Below, piece after piece: positions 54,201 through 62,717 of a stretch of DNA of 64,000 bases (position 1 is the stretch's first letter; each line of letters opens with the position of its first letter). The DNA lies in the NCBI RefSeq assembly GCF_900155475.1, contig NZ_FXAM01000001.1, forward strand, positions 4,288,881 to 4,352,880. The letters are read 5' to 3'. The translations under genes and the position numbers were made by a program. The stretch is from Methylomagnum ishizawai. Its GTDB lineage: Bacteria; Pseudomonadota; Gammaproteobacteria; Methylococcales; Methylococcaceae. The notes under the pieces were generated by a model. The model saw only the letters and a program-made list of their open reading frames with translations. It searched no databases and was not told the DNA's origin.

Positions 54201-54983
54201 ATGGGTTTCATGCAGAACAAGCGCGCCCTCGTCGTCGGCGTCGCCAGCAACCGCTCCATCGCCTACGGCATCGCCGAAGCCATGGTCCGGGAAGGCGCGG
54301 AAATCGCCCTGACCTATCAGAACGACAAACTCAAGGAACGGGTGGAGAAACTGGCCGCGGAACTGGGCGCAAAGATCGTGCTGCCTTGCGAAGTCAGCAG
54401 CGACGCCGAGATCGAGACCCTATTCACCGAACTGGGCCGGCACTGGGACGGACTCGATATCATCGTCCACTCGGTGGCCTTCGCGCCCCGCGCCGCGCTG
54501 GAGGGCGACTATCTCGACGCCGTCACCCGCGAGAATTTCCAAATCGCCCACGACGTGAGTTCCTATAGCTTCGCCGCCCTGGCCAAGGCCGGGCGCAAAA
54601 TGCTACAGGGCCGCAACGGCGCCCTGCTGACCCTGAGCTATCTCGGGGCCGAGCGGGTCATCCCCAATTACAACGTAATGGGCGTCGCCAAGGCCAGCCT
54701 GGAGGCCAATGTCCGCTACATGGCGGCCTCGCTCGGACCCGAGGGCATCCGGGTCAACGCCGTGTCGGCCGGCCCGATCCGCACCCTCGCCGCCTCCGGC
54801 ATCGCCAATTTCCGCGAGATGCTGTCCAAGGGCGAGCAAGCCGCCCCCACCCGCCGCAACGTCACCATCGAGGAGGTCGGCAACGCCGCCGCCTTCCTCT
54901 GCTCCGACCTCGCCTCCGGCATCACCGGGGAAATCCTCTATGTGGATGGCGGTTACAACATTGTCGGCCTGTCGGGACTGTAA
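54201..54983 (+). CDS. fabI: Enoyl-[acyl-carrier-protein] reductase (NADH)
   Basis: Last reductive step of fatty-acid elongation, trans-2-enoyl-ACP to acyl-ACP. The 260-residue protein is a divergent short-chain dehydrogenase. [16 protein letters not shown] is the FabI-type nucleotide motif. The catalytic tyrosine and lysine are in YNVMGVAK (Y-x6-K), preceded by [23 protein letters not shown] is the substrate-binding loop. Length is normal. It is monocistronic; a 9-bp GC-rich hairpin without a T tract (55003-55030) lies after the stop. Confidence 0.96.
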   Translation: MGFMQNKRALVVGVASNRSIAYGIAEAMVREGAEIALTYQNDKLKERVEKLAAELGAKIVLPCEVSSDAEIETLFTELGRHWDGLDIIVHSVAFAPRAALEGDYLDAVTRENFQIAHDVSSYSFAALAKAGRKMLQGRNGALLTLSYLGAERVIPNYNVMGVAKASLEANVRYMAASLGPEGIRVNAVSAGPIRTLAASGIANFREMLSKGEQAAPTRRNVTIEEVGNAAAFLCSDLASGITGEILYVDGGYNIVGLSGL

Positions 54984-55402
54984 AACCCGAAGTCCAGCCC
55001 CTGGGGTTCCCCGCCGCCACCGGGAACCCCGCTCCCGCCTTATTCCCCTCCCAACCGGCGCATTCCGGGCCGGCCAGCCTATTTCCGATACCCATAAAGC
55101 ATAAAAATACCGGCGGCGCAATGAACTAATTCACAAAAGCCGGGCGATATATGAACAATACCTCGCCCCCGGCTTATTGCATCATTGCGTCCCGGCATTG
55201 TTAATTCTGGTATTCCAGGGTGGCATGATCGACGGTAGGATATGTCCCGCCGCAAAGGCTTCATCGCCCACCCCCAATATTTTCACCAGAATAATGCATA
55301 CCTCCACCGCCAACTCCATCACATACCCCCGACAATCGGCCGCGGCGGACGCCACAACGCCACATAGGTTTCATCCACCCTCGAACCGGAGCTAGACACA
55401 CC
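54984..55402. other. Non-coding stretch between fabI and the activator gene
   Basis: 419 bases with no supported gene. It starts with a hairpin GGGGTTCCC/GGGAACCCC at 55003-55030 that may end the fabI transcript. The rest is AT-richer (55080-55300) and likely carries the promoter of the activator. Confidence 0.55.
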
Positions 55403-56731
55403 ATGGACGCCGACAAAGACCGCGGTTTCGCGATATTGGGCAATCTGGACACCGCGCTGACCGAAGCGCTGGGCGAACGGCTATTGGAAATGGACTTGGA
55501 AATCCGTCCGGTGCGCCACGCCACCGAATTCCACAGCCTCGCCACCCAACCGGGCGGGCGCATCGCCGTGCTGGGCGGGGGCCACGGTTCCGACCCGGAC
55601 GCCTTGGATTGGCTGGACGGGCGGGTGGATGCCCGCCTGCCCCTGGTCCTGGTGGATGCCTCCGACTCCAAAGAGCGGGCGGTCCGGGCCTTGCGGCTGG
55701 GCTTCAAGGATTATCTGGCCTGGCCCTCGCCCATCGCCCCCCTCTGCGCGGCGGTCATCGACCATATCGAGCAGGGACACGCCCCGATCCGTATGCTGCC
55801 CCGCGACATGCCCTCGATCCTGACCAGCAACCCCGACATGCTGGCCCGGGCCGAATACGCCCGCCGCATCGCGGGCCACGATTGCCACACCTTCATCACC
55901 GGCGAACCCGGCACCGGCAAGGAATTGTTCGCCGAACTCATCCACGGCGCCAGCCAGCGCCGGGCCGGTCCCTTGATCCGCTTCAACGGGACCACCCTGC
56001 CCGGACATCTGCTGGAAGGCGAATTGTTCGGCTATGAACGGGGCGCGTTCGAGGGGGCGATCCGCCCGTTCCCCGGTCGCCTGGCGCTGGCGGACGGCGG
56101 CACCTTGTTCCTGGAAGAACCCGGCGAATTGCCCGCCGCCATCCAGGCCGAATTGGTCCGCGTCCTCGAAATCCACGCGGTCATCCCCCTGGGCGGCGAC
56201 CGCCCGCGCCGGGTCGACCTGCGCGTCATCGCCGCCAGCCGCCAGCCGTTGGACACCCTGGCCAGGTCGGGCAAGCTGCATCCGGGGTTGCTGTCCCGGC
56301 TCAACGCCGCCACCATAGAACTGCCGCCCCTGCGCGAACGGACCGAGGATATTCCTTTGTTGTTCCGCCATTTCCTGCATCTGCACGCCACCGAGTGGCG
56401 TCACGCCGCGCCCGGCGTGGACCCTTCCGTCCTGGAAGCGCTCATGGCCTACGATTGGCCGGACAATGTGCGGGAATTGCGCGAGGCCGTGGCCGTGGCC
56501 CTGCAAACCTGCCAAGGCCCGCGCCTCCTGCCCCAGCACCTGCCCAAAACGCTGCGGCAATCGGCCCCCCAATCCACTGGGGAACGGGCGCGGTTGCTGG
56601 CCGCGTTGGCGGCGGCGGGGGGGAATAAGAGCGAGGCGGCGGCGCGGCTGAATTGCTCGCGGATGACCCTGTACCGGAGGATGCGGAAGCTCGGGGTCGA
56701 TCTCAGGAGCCACCCCGGCCCGAAGGCTTGA
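55403..56731 (+). CDS. Sigma-54-type transcriptional activator with altered GAFTGA and Walker B
   Basis: A 442-residue enhancer-binding-type regulator. Residues 1-130 form a receiver-like domain (GGRIAVLGGGHG, LPLVLVDASDSKERA). The AAA+ core starts near 140 with Walker A GEPGTGKE near 167. The sigma-54 contact loop reads GYERGAFEGAIRPF near 213, with Glu replacing the Thr of GAFTGA, and Walker B is GGTLFLEEPGE with Glu for the usual Asp. The Arg finger region LNAATIELPPLRERTEDIP is normal. A Fis-like HTH ends the protein (NKSEAAARLNCSRMTLYRRM). Architecture recalls VpsR-like regulators, which work differently from classic activators. Targets unknown. Confidence 0.88.
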   Translation: MDADKDRGFAILGNLDTALTEALGERLLEMDLEIRPVRHATEFHSLATQPGGRIAVLGGGHGSDPDALDWLDGRVDARLPLVLVDASDSKERAVRALRLGFKDYLAWPSPIAPLCAAVIDHIEQGHAPIRMLPRDMPSILTSNPDMLARAEYARRIAGHDCHTFITGEPGTGKELFAELIHGASQRRAGPLIRFNGTTLPGHLLEGELFGYERGAFEGAIRPFPGRLALADGGTLFLEEPGELPAAIQAELVRVLEIHAVIPLGGDRPRRVDLRVIAASRQPLDTLARSGKLHPGLLSRLNAATIELPPLRERTEDIPLLFRHFLHLHATEWRHAAPGVDPSVLEALMAYDWPDNVRELREAVAVALQTCQGPRLLPQHLPKTLRQSAPQSTGERARLLAALAAAGGNKSEAAARLNCSRMTLYRRMRKLGVDLRSHPGPKA

Positions 56732-56796
56732 GCCTTCCCGGCGGTTCCGGGAAGCCCTGTGGAAAACCGGCGGTTCCGGGCGGAACCGCCACTGTC

Positions 56797-57042
56797 TCAG
56801 GCGAAATAATCGCGCAAGGACGATTCGATCAGGCTCCAGGGCATGACGAACGGTTTCTTGGTGATCTCCACCGCCATCGTATCCGCCTGGATCGAATAAC
56901 TCCCCTCGATGCCGAGTCCGGAAAAATTCCCGGCCTGTCCATTCCCCTCGAAATCGACCCCCTTGTTCTTCGCCGCCACCTTGGCCTTGGCGATGATCGC
57001 CTCGGGATCGCCCTTCAGTTTCACTTCGAATGATTTGCTCAT
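56797..57042 (-). CDS. Small conserved protein, resembling PHA-system family
   Basis: An 81-residue cytosolic protein. MSKSFEVKLKGDPEAIIAKA is followed by FSGLGIEGSYSIQADTMAVE and KKPFVMPWSLIESSLRDYF. The amphipathic start and the G-x-G-x-Y strand recall the polyhydroxyalkanoic-acid-system family (PF09650), but the match is by eye. A GC-rich hairpin GGCGGTTCCG/CGGAACCGCC near 56770 follows its stop. Monocistronic, convergent with the activator gene. Function unknown. Confidence 0.6.
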   Translation of the reverse strand: MSKSFEVKLKGDPEAIIAKAKVAAKNKGVDFEGNGQAGNFSGLGIEGSYSIQADTMAVEITKKPFVMPWSLIESSLRDYFA

Positions 57043-57340
57043 GGTCTGGGATTCGCGTTACCGGTATTGAAACAAGCCCGCCAATCTTAAACGAATTCGC
57101 GGAAGCGGGCACGGGCGGGCCGATTCCCATGGAACCGCCGAACCTTTATGATTCGGGCTCCCACGGCGCGGGCCGCCCCGCCGCCGGGAACCCACGGCCC
57201 GGACGGCGGAAACCCACGCCCATCCCTCCCGTTTCCGCCCCCCGCCGCGCAGCCCGGCGGGAATGGCCAGAAACCCAACCGAAAACCAACCCACGAAAGC
57301 CCTTGCCGCCGCGACACCGCGCCAGGGCAGAGGACACGCT

Positions 57341-57961
57341 ATGCAATTGGAACATATCCTGAAATCCTACGCCCGCTACGCCCCGGTCTACGACCAAACC
57401 TTCGGCTGGATGCTGAGCTACCGCGGCCGCACCATGGCGGCCGGGGTCACCAACCAGCGGCCCGGCAAGGTGCTGGAGGTGGGCGTCGGCACCGGGATCA
57501 GCCTGCGCTATTACCGTAGGGAACATCAGGTCCATGGCATCGACATCTCGCCGGACATGCTCGCCATCGCCCATCGGCGCGTCCACAAGGCCCGGCTGTC
57601 CCATGTCTCCAAGCTCAGCCTCATGGACGCCAGGGATATGGAATACGAGGACGAGAGCTTCGATTTCGTGGTAGCGGCCTATGTGATGTCGGTGGTGCCG
57701 GAACCGGCGAAGGTGCTGCGGGAAATCGAGCGGGTGTGCAAGCCGGGCGGCGACGTGGTGATCGTCAACCATTTCGCGGCGGAACGGGGCTTCAGGCGCA
57801 ATGTCGAGAAGATGCTCGCGCCCCTGTCGCATAAACTGGGCTGGCGTCCCGACATGCCGGTCGAGGAAATCCTGTCCAACACCCACCTGCGCGAGGTGAA
57901 ACGCCACCAGTTGCCGCCGCTGGGCATGTTCACCATGCTGCACCTGAAAAAGGAGCGCTGA
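57341..57961 (+). CDS. Phosphatidylethanolamine N-methyltransferase (PmtA-like)
   Basis: A 206-residue SAM-dependent class I methyltransferase. Motif I is VLEVGVGTGISLRYY, motif II GIDISPDMLAIA, then MDARDMEYEDESFDFVVAAY and PEPAKVLREIERVCKPGGD. The opening SYARYAPVYDQTFGWMLSYRG and VNHFAAERG match PmtA-type enzymes that make phosphatidylcholine from phosphatidylethanolamine. The ATG at 57341 has an AGAGGA ribosome site and starts the conserved part; an upstream extension is Pro/Thr-rich and rejected. Substrate is inferred from motif similarity; ubiquinone-type methyltransferases are the alternative. Confidence 0.8.
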   Translation: MQLEHILKSYARYAPVYDQTFGWMLSYRGRTMAAGVTNQRPGKVLEVGVGTGISLRYYRREHQVHGIDISPDMLAIAHRRVHKARLSHVSKLSLMDARDMEYEDESFDFVVAAYVMSVVPEPAKVLREIERVCKPGGDVVIVNHFAAERGFRRNVEKMLAPLSHKLGWRPDMPVEEILSNTHLREVKRHQLPPLGMFTMLHLKKER

Positions 57962-57987
57962 GACCGCCCGGCGAAATCGCGGACATG

Positions 57988-58017
57988 AAAAAAGGCGGCT
58001 CCAAAGCCGCCTTTTTT
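57988..58017. terminator. Bidirectional intrinsic terminator between pmtA-like gene and rpoH
   Basis: GGCGGCT (57994-58000) and AGCCGCC (58005-58011) form a perfect stem with a CCAA loop, flanked by six A and six T, so it can end transcripts in both directions. Confidence 0.95.
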
Positions 58018-58040
58018 CCAGAACCCATCTTGGCCGACGA

Positions 58041-58895
58041 TCAAGCCGCCAACGAGGTTTTCAGCCGCTTCATGGCGGTGTTCTCAAGCTGGCGGATGCG
58101 CTCGGCGGACACCTTATACCGCGCCGCCAGATCGTGCAGGGTCAGCTTCTGCTCGCTCAACCAGCGGCTGGTCACGATGTCGCGGCTGCGGTCGTCCAGT
58201 TGCTCGATGGCGGCCAAAAGGCGCTGTTGCTTATGCTCGCCCCAATCGTTGTCTTCCAACAGCGCGGCGGGATCGGCGTTGTCCTGCTGTAGGTAATGCA
58301 CCGGGGCGGACACGTCCTTCTCGTCGGCGTCGGCATCGACCGGCTGGTCGAAGGCCATGTCCTGCTGGCTCAACCGGCTTTCCATCTCGTAGACCGTATC
58401 CACGTCCACCCCGAGTTCGTCGGCCACCGCCGTGGCCTCGTCGTGGGTAAACCAGCCCAGGCGCGGCTTGAATTTCCTGAGGTTGAAGAACAGCTTGCGC
58501 TGGGCCTTGGTGGTGGCGACCTTGACGATGCGCCAGTTCTGGATGATGAATTCGTGGATTTCGGCCCGGATCCAATGCACCGCGAACGACACCAGGCGCA
58601 CGCCGACCTCGGGGTCGTAGCGCTTCACGGCCTTCATCAGGCCGATATTGCCCTCCTGGATCAGGTCGGGCAGCGGCAAGCCATAGCCCAGATACCCTTT
58701 GGCGATATGCACCACGAAACGGAGATTGCCCATTACCAACAAACGGGCGGCCTCCAGATCGCTTTCGTCGCGGAAGCGCAGGGCGAGTTCGTGTTCTTGC
58801 TCGGCATCCCAACGCGGCATACGGTTGACCGTGGCGACGTACTCTTCGATGGAACCCAGCGCGGGATTGACCGGAAGGGTTAATGCGTTGCTCAT
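58041..58895 (-). CDS. rpoH: Heat-shock sigma factor RpoH (sigma-32)
   Basis: Directs RNA polymerase to heat-shock promoters. The 284-residue product has sigma regions in order: 1.2/2 (LVMGNLRFVVHIAKGYLGYG, PDLIQEGNIGLMKAVKRYDP, FAVHWIRAEIHEFI), the RpoH-specific box QRKLFFNLRKFK, and region 4 with the helix-turn-helix LHDLAARYKVSAERIRQLE. It follows ftsE-ftsX, the usual gammaproteobacterial order. A perfect CIRCE operator lies 34 bases upstream of its start, between ftsX and rpoH, indicating HrcA control. Confidence 0.96.
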   Translation of the reverse strand: MSNALTLPVNPALGSIEEYVATVNRMPRWDAEQEHELALRFRDESDLEAARLLVMGNLRFVVHIAKGYLGYGLPLPDLIQEGNIGLMKAVKRYDPEVGVRLVSFAVHWIRAEIHEFIIQNWRIVKVATTKAQRKLFFNLRKFKPRLGWFTHDEATAVADELGVDVDTVYEMESRLSQQDMAFDQPVDADADEKDVSAPVHYLQQDNADPAALLEDNDWGEHKQQRLLAAIEQLDDRSRDIVTSRWLSEQKLTLHDLAARYKVSAERIRQLENTAMKRLKTSLAA

Positions 58896-58929
58896 GGTAG
58901 GTATCCTGTTTTTGGAGGGTTGCCAGATA

Positions 58930-58956
58930 TTAGCACTCCTCTTTATCGAGTGCTAA
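58930..58956. promoter_or_regulatory. CIRCE operator (HrcA binding site) upstream of rpoH
   Basis: TTAGCACTC at 58930-58938, nine bases, then GAGTGCTAA at 58948-58956: an exact match to the CIRCE consensus TTAGCACTC-N9-GAGTGCTAA. It occupies the 74-base gap between ftsX and rpoH, 35-61 bases before the rpoH start codon. Confidence 0.95.
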
Positions 58957-58969
58957 TGGTTCGCACGGC

Positions 58970-59968
58970 TCAATCCGGGTCGAGTTGGCGGAGATGGTAG
59001 AACACCACCGCCCACGCCCCGGCGACGCCCAATACGACCGAAGCCCCGATCAAGAGTTCCGATTCCTCCCAGCTCAGGAAGGCCAGACGGTAGGCGCTCC
59101 CATAGAGTTCGGCCAATTCCAGCGCCGGGCCGCGTAGGATCAAGAGTAGTAGATCGCTCAGCAGCCAGGCCAAACCCCCGCCCAGCAAGCCATACCAAAA
59201 CCCGGCGTACAGGAAAGGCCGGATGATGAAGCCGTCGGTGGCCCCGAGCAGCTTGGCGACGGCGATTTCCTCGCGGCGGTGCTGCAATTCCAAGCGGATG
59301 GTATTGCCGACGATGAACAACACCCCCAGCCCCAACAACAGACCGAACACCACGATGGCCCGGTCCGCCATCGCCAGCATGGCCCTGAGCTTGCTCAGCC
59401 ATTCAGTGTCGAACTGGGCGAAATCGGCCTCGGGCAAACCGGACAACTCGGCCAGGAGGACTTGCAACTGGTCCGGCGTGGCCCGGCCATCCTTGGGTTT
59501 CAAGCTGATGACGGCGGGCAGGGGGTTGTAATCCAAAGCCTCCAGGGCATCGCCGAAACCACTATAAGCCCGCAGTTCGCGCAAACCTTCTTCCTTGCTG
59601 ATGACCTGGGCCTCGGCCAGCTTGGGATGCAGCCGCAGCCGCTCGGCCAAACGCCGGGCCACGTCGTTAGACAGTTCCGGCTTCAGGAACAGCGAAATCC
59701 GGCTGGTGGCTTCGAGGCCGGCGCTGGCTTCCTGGGCGTTGCGGATCAAGGCGTGGAAATCGGCGGGCAAGGTCAGGGCGATGGCGATCACCAGGACGGT
59801 GAGGGCCGAGGCCAAGGGGGCATCCCGCAGCCGATGGAAACTGTCCTTGGCGATGTCGCGCTGCAAGGCGCAGAAGGCTTGCAGCCGTTCGATGGGACCG
59901 AGACGGCCCGCCCGGTTCGCCCTACCATTGCGCCGCCGCGCCCAGAATTTGAATCGATCCCAATCCAT
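58970..59968 (-). CDS. ftsX: Cell-division protein FtsX (ABC-type permease)
   Basis: Membrane partner of FtsE that controls peptidoglycan hydrolases at the septum. The 332-residue product has four membrane helices: ASALTVLVIAIALTLPADFH, IVVFGLLLGLGVLFIVGNTI, the LYAGFWYGLLGGGLAWLLSDLLLL region, and LIGASVVLGVAGAWAVVFYHL. The periplasmic loop (ASAGLEATSRISLFLKPELS) lies between helices 1 and 2. It starts three bases after the ftsE stop. Confidence 0.95.
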   Translation of the reverse strand: MDWDRFKFWARRRNGRANRAGRLGPIERLQAFCALQRDIAKDSFHRLRDAPLASALTVLVIAIALTLPADFHALIRNAQEASAGLEATSRISLFLKPELSNDVARRLAERLRLHPKLAEAQVISKEEGLRELRAYSGFGDALEALDYNPLPAVISLKPKDGRATPDQLQVLLAELSGLPEADFAQFDTEWLSKLRAMLAMADRAIVVFGLLLGLGVLFIVGNTIRLELQHRREEIAVAKLLGATDGFIIRPFLYAGFWYGLLGGGLAWLLSDLLLLILRGPALELAELYGSAYRLAFLSWEESELLIGASVVLGVAGAWAVVFYHLRQLDPD

Positions 59969-59971
59969 CGC

Positions 59972-60631
59972 TCAACCGCCCTCCAGCAACCTGCCCTGAT
60001 GCAAGCGCAGCCTGCGGCAAGCCATGCGCGAGATCAAGCCCAGGTCGTGGGTGGCGATCAACAAGGTCACGCCCACAGCGTTGAATTCGCGGAACAGACC
60101 CATGATTTCGGCGGAGAGTTCGGGATCGAGGTTGCCGGTGGGTTCGTCGGCCAGGATGACGGGCGGCTTGTGGACGATGGCGCGGGCGATGCCGACCCGT
60201 TGTTGCTCGCCGCCGGACAAGCCCTTGGGATAGCGCTTTTCCTTGCGCAGCAAACCGACCTTGTCCAGGGCGGCGCGGACCCGGCGGCCTATTTCAACCG
60301 GGCTATAACCGGCGATGGCCAGCGGCAAGGCCACGTTGTCGAACACCGTGCGGTCGTGCAGCAGCCGGTAATCTTGGAAGATCAGGCCGAGCTTGCGGCG
60401 CAGGAAGGGAATTTCGCGCTGGGTCAGGCGGTTGATCGGCTGGCCGTCCAGGACGATCTTGCCGCGGGTGGGCCGCTCGATGACGGGGATGAGCCGGAGC
60501 AAAGTGCTTTTGCCCGCGCCGGAATGGCCGGTGAGGAAGGCCAGTTCCCCCGGTTCCAGCGCGAAGCTGACCTCGGAGAGGGCGTCGCCGCTTTCGGAAT
60601 AGCGTTTCGTGACGTTTTGGAATTCGAGCAT
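59972..60631 (-). CDS. ftsE: Cell-division ATP-binding protein FtsE
   Basis: ATPase of the FtsEX complex. The 219-residue product has Walker A GHSGAGKST, signature LSGGEQQRVGIARAI, Walker B VILADEPTGNLD and the His switch ATHDLGLISRM. The ATG at 60631 (MLEFQNVTKRYS) starts the ABC domain; an upstream extension of 43 residues is not protein-like. ftsY, often upstream, is absent from this stretch. Confidence 0.96.
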   Translation of the reverse strand: MLEFQNVTKRYSESGDALSEVSFALEPGELAFLTGHSGAGKSTLLRLIPVIERPTRGKIVLDGQPINRLTQREIPFLRRKLGLIFQDYRLLHDRTVFDNVALPLAIAGYSPVEIGRRVRAALDKVGLLRKEKRYPKGLSGGEQQRVGIARAIVHKPPVILADEPTGNLDPELSAEIMGLFREFNAVGVTLLIATHDLGLISRMACRRLRLHQGRLLEGG

Positions 60632-60732
60632 GGATTGAACAAGTGGATGAATCCTACGCCGAAATCGACGTATATCGATTCCAACGTATTGATAACCGAT
60701 GGGGAATATCCCGACAAAGCCGCCCGCCGCGC

Positions 60733-61221
60733 TCAACCAACCCCGGCGCACCCGGCGCACAAGCCATGCACCTCGAAGGTCTTGCGGCTGGGCGCGAACC
60801 CCGCCACCCCGATCTCCCGCGCCGCCGCCGCCATCAACTCCGGCGCGGGCCGTTCCTCGACGGTATGGCAGCGCTCGCAGATCAATAGCAGGAGTTCATG
60901 GCGCTGCTCGGGCACGTTGCAACCGACATAGGCGTTGAGGCTTTCCACCCGGTGGATCAGCCCCTGTTCCAACAGGAAATCCAGCGCCCGGTAGATGGTG
61001 GCGGGCTTGGCGGAACAATCGAAATCCTTGAGCGCTTCGAGCAGGTCGTAGGCCTTGGCCGATTCGTGGCTGGACCAGATCAGTTCCAGCACCCGCCGCC
61101 GGAGCGGCGTGAACCTGGCGCCGCGCTCATCGCACAGGCGTTCCGCCAACGCCAGCGCTTTGGCGATGCAATCTTGATGGTCGTGGGCGTCAGGTTCATG
61201 GGGGGGGTTCGCGGTGGCCAT
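60733..61221 (-). CDS. zur: Fur-family regulator, Zur-like
   Basis: A 162-residue metal-dependent repressor, most like Zur. The N-terminal His/Asp-rich segment (HEPDAHDHQD) leads into a winged helix (FTPLRRRVLELIWSSHESAK; AKPATIYRALDFLLEQGLI). Structural zinc ligands are CERCHTVEE and the C-terminal CAGCAGVG, with CNVPEQRHELLLL carrying the H-E region. The ATG at 61221 is chosen because the extension upstream is low-complexity. Predicted to repress zinc uptake genes when zinc is plentiful; metal assignment is by similarity. Confidence 0.85.
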   Translation of the reverse strand: MATANPPHEPDAHDHQDCIAKALALAERLCDERGARFTPLRRRVLELIWSSHESAKAYDLLEALKDFDCSAKPATIYRALDFLLEQGLIHRVESLNAYVGCNVPEQRHELLLLICERCHTVEERPAPELMAAAAREIGVAGFAPSRKTFEVHGLCAGCAGVG

Positions 61222-61283
61222 GGCTCGCTCGGTGCAATCGGGGATGGGCGATTGTACGACAGCGTGGCGGGCGGCGGGACGGC

Positions 61284-61423
61284 TCAGGCCTCCGGGCCGA
61301 TTTCCATCAACACCTCGTTGGGATTCACCCGGTCGCCTTGCTTGACATGGACCGCCGCCACCGTGCCGGCGATGGGCGCTTGGATTTCCGATTCCATCTT
61401 CATGGCCTCCATCACCAACACGG
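61284..61423 (-). pseudogene. Biotin-carrier domain fragment, cut off by an insertion sequence
   Basis: The minus strand reads VLVMEAMKMESEIQAPIAGT and continues to EVLMEIGPEA and a TGA stop at 61284-61286. The EAMKM biotinylation motif and the following lipoyl-like fold match the C-terminal carrier domain of pyruvate carboxylase subunit B, oxaloacetate decarboxylase alpha or acetyl-CoA carboxylase AccB. The coding sequence is interrupted at 61423/61424 by the inverted repeat of the IS4-type element. The remainder is not on the other side of the element, so sequence was also lost. About 45 residues remain. Confidence 0.85.
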
Positions 61424-62610
61424 CTCATCACCTATCAGTTTTCGGGTAGTCTTGAGGGCCGGAACAAATTTTGACCAATGAAGCGATGGGAACGGTAAAG
61501 AAACTGGCCGAGGAAGTGCGGCGTGGACTGGAACAGGTTCTTCCTGGATTACGCAAAACGGTGGTCCGGAAACTGGCGCTGGTGGTGGGAGCGATGATCG
61601 AGGGGCGGACGCCGAACACGGTGGAGTTGGCGAATCTGCTGCCCTTGTCGACGGACCGGCAGGACATGCGCGAGCAATGGCTGAGGCGCTTGTTGAAGAA
61701 TCCGTTACTGGAGACGGCGGTGGTGATGGAGCCGTTTGCGCGGGCCGAACTGGCCAAGGCCGCGCGGAACGGCCAAACCATACTGTTGAGCATGGACCAG
61801 ACCGACCTTGGGGAGCGGATGGCGGTGCTGATGGTGAGCGTGCGGGTCGGCGACCGGGCGCTGCCCTTGGCGTGGCTGGCGGAAGAAGGGTCGGCCAACA
61901 TCGGCTTCGAGGGGCAGCGGCGGGTGTTGGAACGGGTTCTGGCTTGGTTGCCGTTGGGGGCGAACGTAATGCTTTCGGCGGACCGGTTCTATCCCTCGGC
62001 GGCCTTGTTCGGCTGGCTGGGTGCCCAGGGATGGGGCTACCGGCTACGGCTGAAACGCAATGTGCTGGCGGACACCGGCGAAGGGGAGGAAACCACCACC
62101 GGCGATCTGGCACAGGACGTGGCGGAACGCTACTTGCCCGGAGTGCGGCTGTTCGCCTGCGGCGTGATGACCCACCTGGGCATCCTTCACGAACCCGGCC
62201 ATCCCGAGCCCTGGATCATCGCGATGGACTGCGCCCCGACGCGGGCGGCGGTATTGGACTACGCCGCGCGCTGGTCCATAGAACCGATGTTCTCGGACTT
62301 CAAGGGCCGGGGCTTCGAGTTGGAGGATTCGCAACTGGAACACGCCGACCGTTTGGAGCGCCTGATCCTCGTCATGTCGCTGGCCATGGGGTGGTGCGTC
62401 CGGTGGGGCGGGACGACGCCTTGAACCGCCCGACGCCGCTCGAAAAAAAGCGTGGTTGCAAACCGAAGCCGGACACTGGAGCTTCAGGAAGCTCCGCCGC
62501 AGCTTGGTTTCCTGGTTCACCCGGGGCTTGCGCTACCTAAGACGGTGCCTACAAAACGACATGCCTTTGCCCAATTTTGGCGAGGCCATGCGAAATTGAT
62601 AGGTGATGAG
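61424..62610 (+). mobile_element. IS4-type insertion sequence, 1187 bp
   Basis: Terminal repeats CTCATCACCTATCA at 61424-61437 and on the complement at 62597-62610 match perfectly for 14 bases, then match partly (TTTCG). Flanks CGG at 61421-61423 and 62611-62613 may be a 3-bp duplication. It carries one transposase frame that is disturbed near its end. Confidence 0.85.
61471..62599 (+). pseudogene. IS4-type transposase, C-terminus split over three frames
   Basis: The first 317 residues (to the stop at 62424) contain the DDE core: LLSMDQTDLGER, NVMLSADRFYPS and the Y-R-E-K signature YAARWSIEPMFSDFK. The start is TTG 61471 or ATG 61486. After RWG the expected sequence continues in the -1 frame as RDDALNRPTPLEKK, and after the A7 tract (62443-62449, heptamer A AAA AAG) in a further -1 frame as AWLQTEAGHWSF to the stop at 62597-62599 inside the right inverted repeat. 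The second shift looks programmed; the first looks like loss of one G in the run near 62404-62412. The copy is therefore probably inactive. Confidence 0.75.
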
Positions 62611-62717
62611 CGGACCGGTTTCGCCCATACGGCAAACAGCCGTTTGTGGTAGGAGTGGGCTAGCTAGGGGGTGTTAGAAAACGGACTTGTACTGAGGTTC
62701 GATGCCATCAGTGCTTT

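Noticed and set aside
58896-58969. rpoH thermosensor or sigma-32 promoter in the gap after ftsX
   Set aside because: The CIRCE palindrome is clear but no convincing -35/-10 pair or RNA thermometer could be read.
61677-62540. 287-residue frame inside the first IS4-type element
   Set aside because: It is the shifted frame of the transposase; only its short stretch around DDALNRPTPLEKK corresponds to real protein.
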